Positions 46,019 through 57,074 of a DNA stretch of 64,000 bases are shown piece by piece. This DNA comes from Duganella alba (GTDB lineage Bacteria > Pseudomonadota > Gammaproteobacteria > Burkholderiales > Burkholderiaceae_D), in NCBI RefSeq assembly GCF_009674495.1, contig NZ_WKJN01000011.1:62001-126000 (forward strand). Direction: 5' to 3'. The first letter of the stretch is position 1, and each line of letters opens with the position of its first letter. A model generated the notes under the pieces. That model searched no databases. It was not told the DNA's origin and saw only the letters and a list, made by a program, of their open reading frames with translations. A program made the translations under genes and the position numbers.

Positions 46019-46657
46019 TTACTTCGGTGCGTTGGTGTTCAGCGGTTTGCTGGCGAGTTTTTTGTTCTTCTCGGTCAGCGCCTTGATCAGGCCGTCCATG
46101 CCGCCCTTGCTGATCTCGGAAGCGAAGGTGCCCTTGTAGGTCTCGACCAGCCACGCGCCCAGCACGTTGATGTCGTAGATCTTCCAGCCTTGCGGGCCCT
46201 TGGCGACGCGGTAGTTCAGCGGAATCGGCTCGCCGCGGGCCTGGTTGACCTGCGAGCGCACTTCCACTTCGGTGTCGGTCGGATCGGCGCGCAGCGGCTT
46301 GAACTCGACGGTCTGGTCTTTCACCTGGGACAGGGCGCCCGAGTAGGTGAACACCAGCAGCGTGCGGAACTGCTCGGTCAGGGCTTTTTGCTGTTCCGGG
46401 GTGGCGTCGCGCCAGAAGCGGCCGGCCGCCAGCGCGGTCATGCGCTGGAAGTCGACGTAGGGCAGGATCTTGGTTTCCACCAGGTCGATGACTTTTTTGG
46501 TGTCGCCAGCCTGGATGGCCTTGTCGTTCTTGGCCGTGTTGAGCACGTCCGAGCTGATGCGCTTGACCAGCGCGTCGGGCGCCTCGTCGGCCGCGTGGGC
46601 GGCGTTGAACGCCAGCGCCACCGTGGCCAAAGCGATAAATTGTTTAATGAATTTCAT
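46019..46657 (-). CDS. mlaC: Phospholipid-binding protein MlaC
   Basis: 212 residues with a Sec signal peptide (FIALATVALAFNAAHA, cut before ADEAP). LPYVDFQRMTALAAGRFWRDATPEQQ and WKIYDINVLGAWLVETYKGTFASEI are the MlaC (Ttg2D) signatures. It ferries phospholipids between MlaA at the outer membrane and MlaFEDB at the inner membrane. Confidence 0.95.
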   Translation of the reverse strand: MKFIKQFIALATVALAFNAAHAADEAPDALVKRISSDVLNTAKNDKAIQAGDTKKVIDLVETKILPYVDFQRMTALAAGRFWRDATPEQQKALTEQFRTLLVFTYSGALSQVKDQTVEFKPLRADPTDTEVEVRSQVNQARGEPIPLNYRVAKGPQGWKIYDINVLGAWLVETYKGTFASEISKGGMDGLIKALTEKNKKLASKPLNTNAPK

Positions 46658-46686
46658 GGTCTATGCCTTATGAGTGGTTCTTCAGG

Positions 46687-47493
46687 TCACTGGCTGTCAG
46701 GTTTTGCAGCCGGTGTGCCGGAGTTTAACTCTTTTGCGGCCGGTTCGGATGACACGGGTGCAGAAGTTTCAGCAGTATCATCTTTTTGTACTTTACGTGG
46801 CGCACCGTCGCCGTCCGGGTGGATCTGGCTCTCGCGGCGCTGCAGATAACCGTCGCGCAGGAACTCGTAGCGGTCCAGCGCGGCGTCCTCGAACAGCGTC
46901 GAGGCGTCCAGCAGGCCGGCGCGGGTGTCGACCACGCGCAGCACGGTGCCCATGTTACGCACGTTGGTCGGGTCCTTGTAGCGCCAGATGTCGCCGGAAA
47001 TGTCGACCGGCAGGGCGACGGTGTCGCGCACGGTCGACGGGCCCAGCAGCGGCAGCACCACATACGGACCGGAACTCACGCCCCACACGCCCAGCGTCTG
47101 GCCGAAGTCTTCCTTGTGCTTCGGCAGGCCGGCTTCGGTGGCGATGTCGAACAGGCCGAGGATACCCAGCGTCGAGTTCAGCGCGAAGCGGGTGACGTCC
47201 GACATGCCGTCGGCGCCGTTACCCTGCAACAGGTTGTTGACGGCGGTCCAGGCATCGCCCAGATTGCCGAAGAAGTTGCCGACGCCGGTCTGGACGAACT
47301 GCGGCGTGACCGTCTTGTAGCCCTTGGCCACCGGCTTCAGCGCATAGGTGTCGACCGTATCGTTGAAGTCGAACATGGCGCGGTTGAAGCCTTCATACGG
47401 GTCGCGCGGGTTCGGGCCGGCGCAGCCGGCCAGCATGGCGGTGACGCCCAGCGCCAGCGCTGCCTGACGAATGTGTTGTACGGTACGGCTCAT
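46687..47493 (-). CDS. mlaA: Outer-membrane lipoprotein MlaA (VacJ)
   Basis: 268 residues. A lipobox LAGC at 21-24 gives lipidation at C24. DPYEGFNRAMFDFNDTVDTYALKPVAKGYK, GDAWTAVNNLLQG and the conserved GPYVVLPLLGPSTVRD are MlaA marks. It extracts phospholipids from the outer leaflet. A Glu/Ser/Pro-rich C-terminal tail is added. Placed between mlaD and mlaC, the usual betaproteobacterial order. Confidence 0.95.
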   Translation of the reverse strand: MSRTVQHIRQAALALGVTAMLAGCAGPNPRDPYEGFNRAMFDFNDTVDTYALKPVAKGYKTVTPQFVQTGVGNFFGNLGDAWTAVNNLLQGNGADGMSDVTRFALNSTLGILGLFDIATEAGLPKHKEDFGQTLGVWGVSSGPYVVLPLLGPSTVRDTVALPVDISGDIWRYKDPTNVRNMGTVLRVVDTRAGLLDASTLFEDAALDRYEFLRDGYLQRRESQIHPDGDGAPRKVQKDDTAETSAPVSSEPAAKELNSGTPAAKPDSQ

Positions 47494-47964
47494 TTATTTG
47501 TCGTCCTTTCCTTCTGCGGCCTTGCTGTAGATGAACTGATTGATCAGGTCTTCCAGCACGGCTGCCGATTGGGTGCGGGCGATCTTGTCGCCGGCACCCA
47601 GATTGTTGGTATCGCCACCGGCTTCGATGCCGACGTATTGTTCTCCCAGCAGGCCGGCGGTCAGAATCTTGGCCGAGCTGTCTTTCGGGAACTTGTAATT
47701 CTCTTCCATATTCAAGGTTACCAGCGCCTGATAGCTCTTGTCATCAAACTTGATCTCTCCCACACGGCCGATCACCACGCCGGCCGCCTTGACCGCCGCC
47801 TGCGGACGCAGGCTGCCGATGTTGTCGAATTTGGCGGTGATCGCATAGGTCTTGGCAAAGGACATGGAACCCATGTTGCCGGCCTTGAGGGCCAGGAACA
47901 TCAGGGCGGCCACGCCGACCACGATGAACAGACCGACCCAGACATCCAGAGATTTGCGTTGCAT
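47494..47964 (-). CDS. mlaD: MCE-domain protein MlaD
   Basis: 156 residues. One N-terminal anchor (DVWVGLFIVVGVAALMFLALKAG) leads to an MCE domain (ITAKFDNIGSLRPQAAVKAAGVVIGRVGEI; LTAGLLGEQYVGIEAGG). MlaD forms a hexameric ring on MlaE with a central lipid channel. Starts one base after mlaA's neighbour stop, tightly packed. Confidence 0.95.
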   Translation of the reverse strand: MQRKSLDVWVGLFIVVGVAALMFLALKAGNMGSMSFAKTYAITAKFDNIGSLRPQAAVKAAGVVIGRVGEIKFDDKSYQALVTLNMEENYKFPKDSSAKILTAGLLGEQYVGIEAGGDTNNLGAGDKIARTQSAAVLEDLINQFIYSKAAEGKDDK

Positions 47965-47988
47965 AATTATTCCTCAGTTCTTAATCTT

Positions 47989-48774
47989 TTATTTGCTGAA
48001 CATCAGCGCCGTCATCATGAAGTCCAGCCACCAGATCATCAGCGATGAAATCACGACCGTGCGCGTGGTGGCGCGCGCCACATCTTCCGGCGTCGGCTGC
48101 GCTTCGTAGCCCTGGTACAGGGAGATGAAGGTAATCGCGATGCCAAACACCACGCTCTTGGCGAAGCCGTTGAAGATATCCTTGTAGATATCCACGCCGC
48201 CCTGCATCTGCGACCAGAACGCGCCATCGTCGACGCCGATCAGCTGCACGCCGACCAGCCAGCCGCCCAGCACGCCCACGGCGCTGAACACCGACGCCAG
48301 CAGCGGCACCGAGATCACGCCGGCCCAGAAGCGCGGCGCCAGCACGCGCTGGATCGGGTTGACGGCCATCATTTCCATGGCGGACAGCTGCTCGCCGGCC
48401 TTCATCAGGCCGATTTCGGCGGTCAGCGAGGTGCCGGCGCGGCCGGCGAACAGCAGCGCGGTGATCACCGGCCCCAGTTCGCGGGTCAGGCCCAGCGCCA
48501 CCAGCAGGCCCAGCGACTGCTCGGCGCCGTACTTGTTGAGCGTGTAATAGCCCTGCAGGCCCAGCACCATGCCGACGAACAGGCCGGACAGGGTGATGAT
48601 GAGCATCGAGTAATTGCCGATGAAATGCAGCTGCTCGATCACCAGGCCGGGACGGCGCAGCAGGCCGGGCGACACGCCCAGCATGTTGGCGAAGGTCCGG
48701 AAACCATAGCCGATGCTTTCCACGTAGTCGCGCAGCGGCGCGCCCAGGCGGGACAACCAGTTCTTCACACTCAT
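47989..48774 (-). CDS. mlaE: Lipid asymmetry ABC permease MlaE
   Basis: 261 residues with several membrane helices. GLVIEQLHFIGNYSMLIITLSGLFVGMVLGLQGYY, LGPVITALLFAGRAGTSLTAEIGLMKAGEQLSAMEMM and LGGWLVG are the MlaE/YrbE blocks. It is the permease of the MlaFEDB complex. It overlaps mlaF by 4 bases. Confidence 0.96.
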   Translation of the reverse strand: MSVKNWLSRLGAPLRDYVESIGYGFRTFANMLGVSPGLLRRPGLVIEQLHFIGNYSMLIITLSGLFVGMVLGLQGYYTLNKYGAEQSLGLLVALGLTRELGPVITALLFAGRAGTSLTAEIGLMKAGEQLSAMEMMAVNPIQRVLAPRFWAGVISVPLLASVFSAVGVLGGWLVGVQLIGVDDGAFWSQMQGGVDIYKDIFNGFAKSVVFGIAITFISLYQGYEAQPTPEDVARATTRTVVISSLMIWWLDFMMTALMFSK

Positions 48775-49586
48775 ACATGCACTCCCAGGCCCAGATCGTC
48801 GGCCAGGGACTTGCCTGGATAGTGGAACGGCACCGGACCGTCCGCTTCCGCGTTCACAAACTGCTTCACATACGGATCGGTCGACACCAGCATCTCGGCC
48901 GGCGTGCCGCTGGCGACGATTTTGCCCTGCGACAGGAAATAAACATAATCGGCGATGGCGAAGCTTTCCTTGACGTCGTGCGACACCAGGATCGTGGTCG
49001 AGCCGAGCGCCGTGTTCAGGTTGCGGATCAGGTTGGCAGTGACGCCCATCGAGATCGGGTCCAGGCCGGCGAACGGCTCGTCATACATGATCAGTTCCGG
49101 ATCGAGCGCGATCGAGCGCGCCAGCGCCACACGGCGCGCCATGCCGCCGGAGATTTCGCCCGGCTTCAGCCTGGCGGCGTTGCGCAGGCCCACGGCCTGC
49201 AGTTTCATCAAGACGAGGTTGCGGATCAGCTCTTCCGGCAGGTCGGTGTGCTCGCGCAGCGGGAAGGCGACGTTCTCGAATACCGACAGGTCGGTAAACA
49301 GCGCGCCATGCTGGAACAGCATGCCCATCTTGCGACGCAACAGATATAAGCCGGCGGTATTCAGCTTGTGGACCACCTGGCCCTGCACCTTGACCTGGCC
49401 GCGCTGCGGACGCAGCTGGCCGCCGATCAGGCGCAACACCGTGGTCTTGCCGCTACCGGAGCCGCCCATGATTGCAACCACCTTCCCGCGCGGGAAGTCC
49501 ATCTGGAGACCGGACAGGATCGCCCGCTTTCCATAGGAGAAGTGTAAATCACGGATTTCGACTAAATTTGGCACGACTGAACTCAT
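48771..49586 (-). CDS. mlaF: Lipid asymmetry ABC ATPase MlaF
   Basis: 271 residues from MSSVVPNLVEIRDLHFSYG at 49586. Walker A GGSGSGKT is at 41-48, signature ISGGMARRVALAR, Walker B LIMYDEPFAGLDPIS and switch H in LVSHDVKE. A C-terminal extension after position 240 is typical of MlaF, where it contacts the partner subunit. First gene of the leftward mla run; its promoter should lie in 49587-49758. Confidence 0.95.
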   Translation of the reverse strand: MSSVVPNLVEIRDLHFSYGKRAILSGLQMDFPRGKVVAIMGGSGSGKTTVLRLIGGQLRPQRGQVKVQGQVVHKLNTAGLYLLRRKMGMLFQHGALFTDLSVFENVAFPLREHTDLPEELIRNLVLMKLQAVGLRNAARLKPGEISGGMARRVALARSIALDPELIMYDEPFAGLDPISMGVTANLIRNLNTALGSTTILVSHDVKESFAIADYVYFLSQGKIVASGTPAEMLVSTDPYVKQFVNAEADGPVPFHYPGKSLADDLGLGVHV

Positions 49587-49758
49587 TTTTTTGAATGCCG
49601 TATTGTAGTGCAGAAACGTCAATCTCTGCTGAAGGTGGCTCCGGGCAGGGGCGCGAAGCTGACAAGAATACAGATAATACAACACTACTGAACCCAAAGT
49701 CAGCAATTTACACCGGGCACCAAATGTTACATTGGTGCAGCGCAGCATGCCCTGGCGC

Positions 49759-49800
49759 AAAAAAACCGGACACGGCAGGGGATCACCCGTCCGTGCCCGG
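49759..49800 (-). terminator. Intrinsic terminator of gltD
   Basis: Inverted arms at 49766-49775 and 49791-49800 (CCGGACACGG and CCGTGCCCGG, one mismatch) enclose a 15-base loop. On the minus strand they are followed by seven T residues, 37 bases beyond the gltD stop. It separates gltBD from the mla operon. Confidence 0.75.
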
Positions 49801-49836
49801 CAGAAGCCAGGCGGCGCCAGCTTGCCGTGCAGGGAC

Positions 49837-51300
49837 TTAGCGCGGCAACTCGGAACTACCCATCAGGAACTCATCCACCGCGCGCGCGCACTGGCGCCCT
49901 TCGCGGATGGCCCACACCACCAGGGATTGGCCGCGGCGCATGTCGCCGGCGGCAAATACCTTGGCTGCGGAAGTTTTGTAGCAGCCTTCGCCATCGGTGC
50001 TGGCCTTGGCGTTGCCGCGTGCATCTTTGTCAACAGCGAAAGCGTCGAGGATGGTGGCGACCGGCGAGACAAAGCCCATGGCCAGGAACACCAGGTCGGC
50101 TTTCATCTCGAATTCCGAGTTCGGCACTTCGGCCATCTTGCCGTCTTTCCACTCGACGCGGCAGGCGATCAGCTTCTCGACCTTGCCGCCCTTGCCTTCC
50201 AGGCGCTTGGTGGCGACCGCCCAGTCGCGCTCGCAGCCTTCCTCGTGCGACGAGGAGGTGCGCAGCTTGGTCGGCCAGTACGGCCAGACCAGCGGCTTGT
50301 TTTCCTGCTCCGGCGGCATCGGCATCAGCTCGAACTGGGTCACCGAGGCAGCGCCGTGGCGGTTCGAGGTGCCGACGCAGTCGGAACCGGTGTCGCCGCC
50401 GCCGATCACCACCACGTGCTTGCCGGTGGCCTTGATCTGGTCTTTCAGCTTGTCGCCGGCGTTGACGCGGTTTTGTTGCGGCAGGAAGTCCATGGCGAAG
50501 TGCACGCCCTTGAGTTCGCGGCCCGGCACCGGCAGGTCGCGCGGCGACTCGGAACCGCCGGCCAGCACCACGGCGTCGAAGTCTTTCTGCAAATCTTCAG
50601 GGAAGATGGTTTCCTTGGCCATGTTGTTAACGTTGGCCGGGAAGTCCTTGCCGATCAACACGCTGGTGCGGAACACCACGCCTTCGGCTTCCATCTGCTG
50701 GACGCGGCGGTCGATGTGCGACTTTTCCATCTTGAAGTCGGGAATGCCGTAGCGCAGCAGGCCGCCGATGCGGTCGGATTTCTCAAACACGGTGACGGCA
50801 TGGCCGGCGCGCGCCAGCTGCTGGGCCGCCGCCAGGCCGGCAGGACCGGAGCCGACCACGGCGACTTTCTTGCCGGTCTGTTTGGCGGCCGGCTGGGGAA
50901 TGACCCAGCCGTGTTCCCAGCCTTCGTCGATGATCTTGTGCTCGATCGACTTGATGCCGACCGGATCTTCGCTGATGCCCAGCGTACAGGCGGCCTCGCA
51001 CGGCGCCGGGCAGATGCGGCCGGTGAATTCCGGGAAGTTGTTGGTCGAATGCAGCGTATCCAGCGCTTCGCGGTAGTTGCCGCGATAAACCAGGTCGTTC
51101 CAGTCCGGGATGATGTTGTTGACCGGGCAGCCGTTGTTGCAGAACGGGATGCCGCAGTCCATGCAGCGGGCGCCCTGGACCTTGGCCTGCTCGTTGGTCA
51201 GCGGAATGACGAACTCCGCATAGTTTTTTAAGCGCGTCGCTGGCGGCAGATAGCTTTCTTCCTGACGCTGGAATTCCATGAAGCCGGTGATTTTACCCAC
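49837..51300 (-). CDS. gltD: Glutamate synthase small subunit
   Basis: 487 residues. N-terminal cysteine clusters ([20 protein letters not shown], and CPAPCEAAC) bind two 4Fe-4S centres. FAD motif [22 protein letters not shown] and NADPH motif [12 protein letters not shown] follow. It passes electrons from NADPH to GltB for making glutamate from glutamine and 2-oxoglutarate. It follows gltB by 32 bases. Confidence 0.97.
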   Translation of the reverse strand: MGKITGFMEFQRQEESYLPPATRLKNYAEFVIPLTNEQAKVQGARCMDCGIPFCNNGCPVNNIIPDWNDLVYRGNYREALDTLHSTNNFPEFTGRICPAPCEAACTLGISEDPVGIKSIEHKIIDEGWEHGWVIPQPAAKQTGKKVAVVGSGPAGLAAAQQLARAGHAVTVFEKSDRIGGLLRYGIPDFKMEKSHIDRRVQQMEAEGVVFRTSVLIGKDFPANVNNMAKETIFPEDLQKDFDAVVLAGGSESPRDLPVPGRELKGVHFAMDFLPQQNRVNAGDKLKDQIKATGKHVVVIGGGDTGSDCVGTSNRHGAASVTQFELMPMPPEQENKPLVWPYWPTKLRTSSSHEEGCERDWAVATKRLEGKGGKVEKLIACRVEWKDGKMAEVPNSEFEMKADLVFLAMGFVSPVATILDAFAVDKDARGNAKASTDGEGCYKTSAAKVFAAGDMRRGQSLVVWAIREGRQCARAVDEFLMGSSELPR

Positions 51301-51332
51301 GATATATCCTTTTGTAATCTTGTAACGCTGAC

Positions 51333-54300
51333 TTAAGCAGCAACTGGTTGAGCGGCGGCGGCTTCGTTCGCCACGTCCTCGGCCATTTCGGCCAGGGCGC
51401 GTTTGTATTCGCTTGGGAATACCTTGACGAACTTGCCGCGGCTGTCGGCCCAGTTATCCAGCAACAGGCGCGCGCGCGTGCTGCCGGTATGCTTGAAGTG
51501 ACGCTCGATCAGACGTTTCAGGATCACTTCGTCGGCTTCGCGGCCGTGGTCCTTGTGCTGCACGTGGAAGGTGGCGCTGTCGACCGACTGCTCCTTGGCG
51601 CTCAGCACGCGTTCCAGCGACACCATGGCGGTGTTGCAGCGCGATTCGAAATCGCCGTCCGGGTCGTACACGTAGGCGATACCGCCCGACATGCCCGCCG
51701 CGAAGTTGCGGCCGGTATTGCCCAGCACGACGACGGTGCCGCCGGTCATGTATTCGCAACCGTGGTCGCCGGTGCCTTCAACGATGGTGGTGGCGCCCGA
51801 GTTACGCACCGCGAAGCGCTCGCCGGCCACGCCGTTGAAGAAGGCTTCGCCGGAAATCGCGCCGTACAGCACGGTATTGCCGATGATGATGTTGTTCACC
51901 GCCCAGCCACGGAACTCGGTGTTCGGACGCACGATGATGCGGCCGCCCGACAAGCCCTTGCCGACGTAATCGTTGCCCTCGCCGACCAGGTCGATGGTGA
52001 TGCCGTGCGCCAGGAAGGCGCAGGCCGACTGGCCGGCCGTGCCTTGCAGCTGGATGTGGATGGTGTCGTCCGGCAGGCCGGCGTGACCGTAACGCTTGGC
52101 CACTTCGCCCGACAGCATGGTGCCGACGGTGCGATTCAGGTTCTTCACCGGCGAAATGAAGGAGACGCGCTCGCCTTTTTCCAGCGCCGCCTTGGCCTGC
52201 GCGATCAGCTTGTGATCGAGCGCCTTGTCCAGGCCGTGGTCCTGGTCCATGGTGTGGTAGATCGAATGACCTTCCTGCACTTCCGGCTGGTAGAAGATGT
52301 TGCTGAAGTCCAGACCCTTGGCCTTCCAGTGCGAGATCGCCTTGGATTTGTCCAGCAGGTCGACACGGCCGATCAGCTCGTCGTAGGTGCGGATGCCCAG
52401 CTGCGCCATCAGCTGACGCGCTTCTTCGGCAACGAAGAAGAAGTAGTTCACCACGTACTCAGGCTTGCCCGAGAACTTGGCGCGCAGTACCGGATCTTGC
52501 GTGGCGACGCCGACCGGGCAGGTGTTCAGGTGGCATTTGCGCATCATGATGCAGCCCTCGACCACCAGCGGCGCGGTGGCGAAGCCGATTTCGTCGGCGC
52601 CCAGCATGGCGGCGATGACGACGTCGCGGCCGGTACGCATCTGGCCGTCGGCCTGGACGCGGATGCGGCTGCGCAGGCCGTTCAGCACCAGCGTCTGCTG
52701 CGTTTCCGCCAGGCCCAGCTCCCACGGCGTGCCGGCATGCTTGACCGACGACAGCGGCGACGCGCCGGTGCCGCCGTCATGGCCGGCCACCACCACGTGG
52801 TCGGCCTTGGCCTTGGTGACGCCGGCGGCAACAGTGCCGATACCCACTTCCGACACCAGCTTGACCGAGATCGAAGCGCGCGGATTGGCGTTTTTCAGAT
52901 CGTGGATCAGCTGCGCCAGATCTTCAATCGAGTAGATGTCGTGGTGCGGCGGCGGCGAAATCAGGCCCACGCCCGGCACCGAGAAGCGCAGCGTGGCGAT
53001 GTATTCCGACACTTTATGGCCCGGCAGCTGGCCGCCTTCGCCAGGTTTCGCGCCCTGCGCCATTTTGATCTGGATCTGGTCGGCCGAGTTCAGGTAGGCG
53101 GCGGTGACGCCGAAACGGCCCGATGCCACCTGCTTGATGCGCGAACGCAGCGAGTCGCCCTCTTGCAGAGGAATATCGACCACCATCTGCTCTTTGCCCA
53201 TGACCGAAGCCATGGTCTCGCCCTGCTTGATCTTGATGCCTTTCAGCTCCATGGTGTAGCGCGATGGATCTTCGCCGCCTTCACCGGTGTTGGACTTGCC
53301 GCCGATGCGGTTCATGGCGACCGCCAGCGTGGCATGGGCTTCGGTCGAGATCGAACCCATCGACATGGCGCCGGTGGCGAAACGCTTGACGATTTCCTTG
53401 GCTGGCTCGACTTCATCCAGCGGAATCGCCTTGGTCGGATCGATCTTGAACTCGAACAGGCCGCGCAAGGTCAGGTGACGCTTGCTCTGGTCGTTGATGA
53501 TCTGCGCGTACTCTTTATAGCTGGAGAAATTGTTGGCGCGGGTCGAGTGTTGCAGCTTGGCGATCGCGTCCGGCGTCCACAGGTGGTCCTCGCCGCGCAC
53601 GCGGAAGGCGTATTCGCCGCCGGCGTCCAGGTGGTTGGCCAGCACCGGATCGTCGCCGAAGGCCAGGTTGTGCAGGCGCAGCGCTTCTTCCGCCACTTCG
53701 AACACGCCGATGCCTTCCACGTTGGACGAGGTGCCCTTGAAGTATTTGTCGACCAGCGACTTGTTCAGGCCGATCGCCTCGAAGATCTGCGCGCCGCAGT
53801 ACGACATATAGGTCGAGATGCCCATCTTCGACATGACCTTCATCAGGCCCTTGCCGACCGCCTTGGTGAAGTTGTAGATGGCTTTTTCAGCCGACATATC
53901 GCCCGGCATGCCGTGCGCCAGTTCGGCCAGGGTTTCCATCGCCAGGTACGGGTGGATGGCTTCCGCGCCGTAGCCGGCCAGCAGCGCGAAGTGGTGGGTC
54001 TCGCGGGCCGAGCCGGTTTCCACCACCAGGCCGGTCGAGGCGCGCAGGCCTTTCGACACCAGGTGCTGGTGGATGGTCGAGGTGGCCAGCAGCGCAGGAA
54101 TCGCCACGCGGTCCGGGCCGACCGAACGGTCCGACACGATCAGGATGTTGTGGCCGGACTTGACCGCATCCACGGCTTCCGCGCACAGCGAAGCCAGGCA
54201 GGCTTCCACGCCTTCCTTGCCCCAGGCCAGCGGGTAGCAGATGCCCAGTTCATACGACTTGAACTTGCCGCCGGTATGCAGGCTGATGTTGCGCAGGCGC

Positions 54301-56060
54301 TCCATGTCGTCGAAGCCCAGGATAGGCTGCGACACTTCGAGGCGCATCGGCGGGTTGACGTTGTTGGTGTCCAGCAGGTTAGGCTTCGGACCGATGAACG
54401 ACACCAGCGACATCACCATCGCTTCGCGGATCGGGTCGATCGGCGGGTTGGTCACCTGGGCGAACAGCTGCTTGAAGTAGCTGTACAGCGGTTTCAGCTT
54501 GTTGGACATGACGGCCAGCGGCGAGTCGTTGCCCATCGAGCCGGTGGCTTCTTCGCCGGCGGCAGCCATTGGCGCCATCAGGAATTTCAGGTCTTCCTGG
54601 GTGTAGCCGAAGGCTTGCTGGCGGTCCAGCAGCGACGGCACGGCTTTTTCGCCCTGCGCCGGCGTCTTGTCCTTGGCGCGGTTGTGCGCCAGCTGGCTTT
54701 CGCTGAGCTTGATTTCGTTGAGCTTGATGCGCACCGCGTTGATCCATGCCTTGTACGGCTTGGCGTTGGCGTAGGTGTCTTTCAGCTCCTTGTCGTCGAT
54801 GATGCGGCCGGCTTCCAGGTCGATCAGGAACATCTTGCCTGGCTGCAGACGCCATTTCTGGATGATTTTCGACTCGGGAATCGGCAACACACCCGATTCC
54901 GACGCCATCACCACCAGATCGTCGTCGGTCACGATGTAACGCGCAGGACGCAGGCCGTTACGGTCCAGCGTGCCGCCAATGTAGCGGCCGTCGGTGAAGG
55001 CCATGGCCGCCGGGCCGTCCCATGGTTCCATCATGGCGGCGTGATATTCGTAGAACGCGCGGCGATTGTCGTCCATCGTGCCGTGATTTTCCCAGGCTTC
55101 CGGGATCATCATCATCATCGCCTGGGCGATCGGATAGCCTGCCATCAGCAGCAGTTCCAGCGCGTTGTCGAAGCAGGCGGTGTCCGACTGGCCTTCGTAG
55201 ATCAGCGGGAACAGCTTTTGCAGGTCTTCGCCCAGCACCGCCGATTTCATCACGCCTTCACGGGCGCGCATCCAGTTGAAGTTGCCCTTGACGGTGTTGA
55301 TTTCGCCGTTGTGAGCGATCAGGCGGTACGGGTGGGCCAGCGGCCATTCCGGGAAGGTGTTGGTCGAGAAGCGTTGGTGCACCAGCGCCAGCGCCGACAC
55401 GCAGCGCGCGTCCTGCAGGTCTTTATAGTAGACACCGACCTGGTCGGCCAGCAGCAGGCCCTTGTAGACGATGGTACGGGCCGACAGCGAGGCCACGAAG
55501 AATTCTTTGCCGTGCATCAGCTTCAGCGCCTGGATGGCGTGACCGGACGACTTGCGGATCACGTACAGCTTGCGCTCCAGCGCGTCGGTGACCATGATGT
55601 CGGCGCCGCGGCCGATGAAGATCTGGCGGATCACCGGTTCCTTGGCGCGCACGGCCGGCGACATCGGCATGTCGCAGTCGACCGGCACATTGCGCCAGCC
55701 CAGCACGACCTGACCTTCGGCGCGCACGGCGCGCTCGATTTCCTGTTCGCAGGCGATGCGCGAAGCATTTTCCTTCGGCAGGAATACCATGCCGACGCCG
55801 TATTCGCCTGGCGGCGGCAGTTCGATGCCTTGCTTGGCCATCTCGTCGCGGTAGTACTGGTCCGGGATCTGGATCAGGATGCCGGCGCCGTCGCCCATCA
55901 GCGGGTCCGCGCCCACCGCGCCCCGGTGGTCCAGATTCTTCAAGATCAGCAGACCCTGTTCCACAATCGAGTGACTCTTGTTGCCCTTGATGTGGGCGAC
56001 GAAACCGACGCCGCAGGCATCGTGTTCATTGGATGGATCGTACAGACCTTGGGCTTGCAT
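51333..56060 (-). CDS. gltB: Glutamate synthase large subunit
   Basis: 1575 residues from [17 protein letters not shown] at 56060, with GGAGTTAGCC before the ATG. A longer start at 56093 has no such site. Cys16 becomes the amidotransferase nucleophile after propeptide removal. The class II glutaminase (16-430) is followed by the central domain, the FMN/synthase domain ([39 protein letters not shown]), the 3Fe-4S cysteines in [13 protein letters not shown], and the beta-helix GXGXG domain near the end ([22 protein letters not shown]). Length is standard. Forms the ammonia-channelling enzyme with GltD. Confidence 0.97.
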   Translation of the reverse strand: MQAQGLYDPSNEHDACGVGFVAHIKGNKSHSIVEQGLLILKNLDHRGAVGADPLMGDGAGILIQIPDQYYRDEMAKQGIELPPPGEYGVGMVFLPKENASRIACEQEIERAVRAEGQVVLGWRNVPVDCDMPMSPAVRAKEPVIRQIFIGRGADIMVTDALERKLYVIRKSSGHAIQALKLMHGKEFFVASLSARTIVYKGLLLADQVGVYYKDLQDARCVSALALVHQRFSTNTFPEWPLAHPYRLIAHNGEINTVKGNFNWMRAREGVMKSAVLGEDLQKLFPLIYEGQSDTACFDNALELLLMAGYPIAQAMMMMIPEAWENHGTMDDNRRAFYEYHAAMMEPWDGPAAMAFTDGRYIGGTLDRNGLRPARYIVTDDDLVVMASESGVLPIPESKIIQKWRLQPGKMFLIDLEAGRIIDDKELKDTYANAKPYKAWINAVRIKLNEIKLSESQLAHNRAKDKTPAQGEKAVPSLLDRQQAFGYTQEDLKFLMAPMAAAGEEATGSMGNDSPLAVMSNKLKPLYSYFKQLFAQVTNPPIDPIREAMVMSLVSFIGPKPNLLDTNNVNPPMRLEVSQPILGFDDMERLRNISLHTGGKFKSYELGICYPLAWGKEGVEACLASLCAEAVDAVKSGHNILIVSDRSVGPDRVAIPALLATSTIHQHLVSKGLRASTGLVVETGSARETHHFALLAGYGAEAIHPYLAMETLAELAHGMPGDMSAEKAIYNFTKAVGKGLMKVMSKMGISTYMSYCGAQIFEAIGLNKSLVDKYFKGTSSNVEGIGVFEVAEEALRLHNLAFGDDPVLANHLDAGGEYAFRVRGEDHLWTPDAIAKLQHSTRANNFSSYKEYAQIINDQSKRHLTLRGLFEFKIDPTKAIPLDEVEPAKEIVKRFATGAMSMGSISTEAHATLAVAMNRIGGKSNTGEGGEDPSRYTMELKGIKIKQGETMASVMGKEQMVVDIPLQEGDSLRSRIKQVASGRFGVTAAYLNSADQIQIKMAQGAKPGEGGQLPGHKVSEYIATLRFSVPGVGLISPPPHHDIYSIEDLAQLIHDLKNANPRASISVKLVSEVGIGTVAAGVTKAKADHVVVAGHDGGTGASPLSSVKHAGTPWELGLAETQQTLVLNGLRSRIRVQADGQMRTGRDVVIAAMLGADEIGFATAPLVVEGCIMMRKCHLNTCPVGVATQDPVLRAKFSGKPEYVVNYFFFVAEEARQLMAQLGIRTYDELIGRVDLLDKSKAISHWKAKGLDFSNIFYQPEVQEGHSIYHTMDQDHGLDKALDHKLIAQAKAALEKGERVSFISPVKNLNRTVGTMLSGEVAKRYGHAGLPDDTIHIQLQGTAGQSACAFLAHGITIDLVGEGNDYVGKGLSGGRIIVRPNTEFRGWAVNNIIIGNTVLYGAISGEAFFNGVAGERFAVRNSGATTIVEGTGDHGCEYMTGGTVVVLGNTGRNFAAGMSGGIAYVYDPDGDFESRCNTAMVSLERVLSAKEQSVDSATFHVQHKDHGREADEVILKRLIERHFKHTGSTRARLLLDNWADSRGKFVKVFPSEYKRALAEMAEDVANEAAAAQPVAA

Positions 56061-56174
56061 GGCTAACTCCGGACTAATTGGCTTGAAGAACAAGGTTAGT
56101 GCAACGCAGCGTAAACTTCAACAATAACAATTAGGGTCGGAGTCGAATTAAATTTTTCTCAGAAGCTTATTTTT

Positions 56175-56193
56175 TTAATTGGGGACAGAGTGG
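56175..56193 (-). repeat. Flanking inverted motif of the RAYT locus, left copy
   Basis: On the minus strand this reads CCACTCTGTCCCCAATTAA, close to the plus-strand motif GACTCCGTCCCCATTAA at 56949-56965. The two therefore face each other across the transposase gene. Confidence 0.55.
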
Positions 56194-56197
56194 AGGC

Positions 56198-56899
56198 CTA
56201 TTCGGCGGAAGGCTTTATTTTGAATGGCCGGCCGCGTTTTGCCGGCAATACCTGGCGCTTCACCTTCTTTTCGAGGGCGGTCTGGAACTGCGGCGAGCCC
56301 AGCGGCCAGCCTTTGAGCAGGGCTTTGCTGATTAAAGTGATTTCCTCCGGCGTCAATGGCGGCTCGGACAGGGCGCTGTAGGCCGCTTCGCGCTGGAATG
56401 GCGTGTTGCCCAGTTCCCAGACCTTGGCGTGGTCGGTGACCAGCCCATCCGGGCGGATGCCGGCGTGGTGGCAGTAGCTGGACCACGGATAGTCTTCGGC
56501 GCGGCTGACCATGCCGTTGCGCACCGGGTTGAATTCGATGTAGCGGCTGCACAGCATGAAATAAACGTCGGCGTCGATCAGCGAGGTTTTGTAGCGTCCG
56601 TTCCACAAAGTTCCACTGCGGACATATTTCTGGTTGAAGTACGGGACGTAATAGCGGCCGATCCACTGCATCATCTGGCCCAGGCCGTTGTCATCGGACG
56701 GCGTGACCAGCAAATGCACGTGGTTGGGCATCAGGCAGTAGGCGTTGACGGCGACTTTGTAGGTTTTGGCGGCGGTGCGCAGCCAGCCGAGGAAGGTTTG
56801 GTAGTCTTCGGCGTCCAGGAACACATCCTGGTTGTTGAGGCCGGTCTGGATGACGTGGTGGGGCTGGTGGGGGACGATTAAGCGGGGCAGGCGAGCCAT
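56198..56899 (-). CDS. REP-associated tyrosine transposase (RAYT, IS200-like Y1 fold)
   Basis: 233 residues. The HUH motif is H60-V-H62 in LMPNHVHLLV, and the catalytic tyrosine is Y120 in CSRYIEFNPVR, the hallmark of RAYT/TnpA_REP. NPVRNGMVSRAEDYPWSSY and GTLWNGRYKTSLID are further family blocks. RAYTs are single-copy, domesticated transposases that spread REP palindromes. The gene is flanked by short inverted ACTCYGTCCCC motifs and a REP-like palindrome lies 130 bases upstream. A basic C-terminal tail (KKVKRQVLPAKRGRPFK) may bind DNA. Confidence 0.9.
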   Translation of the reverse strand: MARLPRLIVPHQPHHVIQTGLNNQDVFLDAEDYQTFLGWLRTAAKTYKVAVNAYCLMPNHVHLLVTPSDDNGLGQMMQWIGRYYVPYFNQKYVRSGTLWNGRYKTSLIDADVYFMLCSRYIEFNPVRNGMVSRAEDYPWSSYCHHAGIRPDGLVTDHAKVWELGNTPFQREAAYSALSEPPLTPEEITLISKALLKGWPLGSPQFQTALEKKVKRQVLPAKRGRPFKIKPSAE

Positions 56900-56948
56900 A
56901 CGGGATCAAAAGGGGTGACTGTGGACCCCAGATTCTACCCCTGGAAAT

Positions 56949-57004
56949 GACTCCGTCCCCATTAAAATCAGCGACGTAACGAAATAGCGTGACTCCGTCC
57001 CGAT
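56949..57004 (+). repeat. Two GACTCCGTCCC motifs upstream of the RAYT
   Basis: GACTCCGTCCCCATTAA at 56949-56965 and GACTCCGTCCCGATTT beginning at 56991 are imperfect copies of one motif. The inverted counterpart is at 56175-56193 beyond the transposase stop. Confidence 0.55.
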
Positions 57005-57030
57005 TTGTACCCCGCACGGCGGTCCGCCGC

Positions 57031-57059
57031 GGGGTCTGACCCCGCCGGGGTCAGACCCC
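57031..57059. repeat. REP-like palindrome
   Basis: GGGGTCTGACCCC, a 3-base spacer GCC, then GGGGTCAGACCCC form a perfect 13-bp inverted repeat. It lies between the RAYT and the response-regulator stop (57075), and probably also works as a 3' hairpin for that gene. A smaller palindrome GGCGGTCCGCC precedes it at 57018-57028. Confidence 0.75.
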
Positions 57060-57074
57060 TCTATCGCCTGGGGG

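Noticed and set aside
51348..56066. 1572-codon open frame antisense to gltB, and long antisense frames over hemE, priA, M3, SNF2 and his genes
   Set aside because: High GC makes the opposite strand open in one frame. These products are Arg/His/Gln-rich low-complexity strings without family motifs, and the sense genes have complete catalytic signatures.
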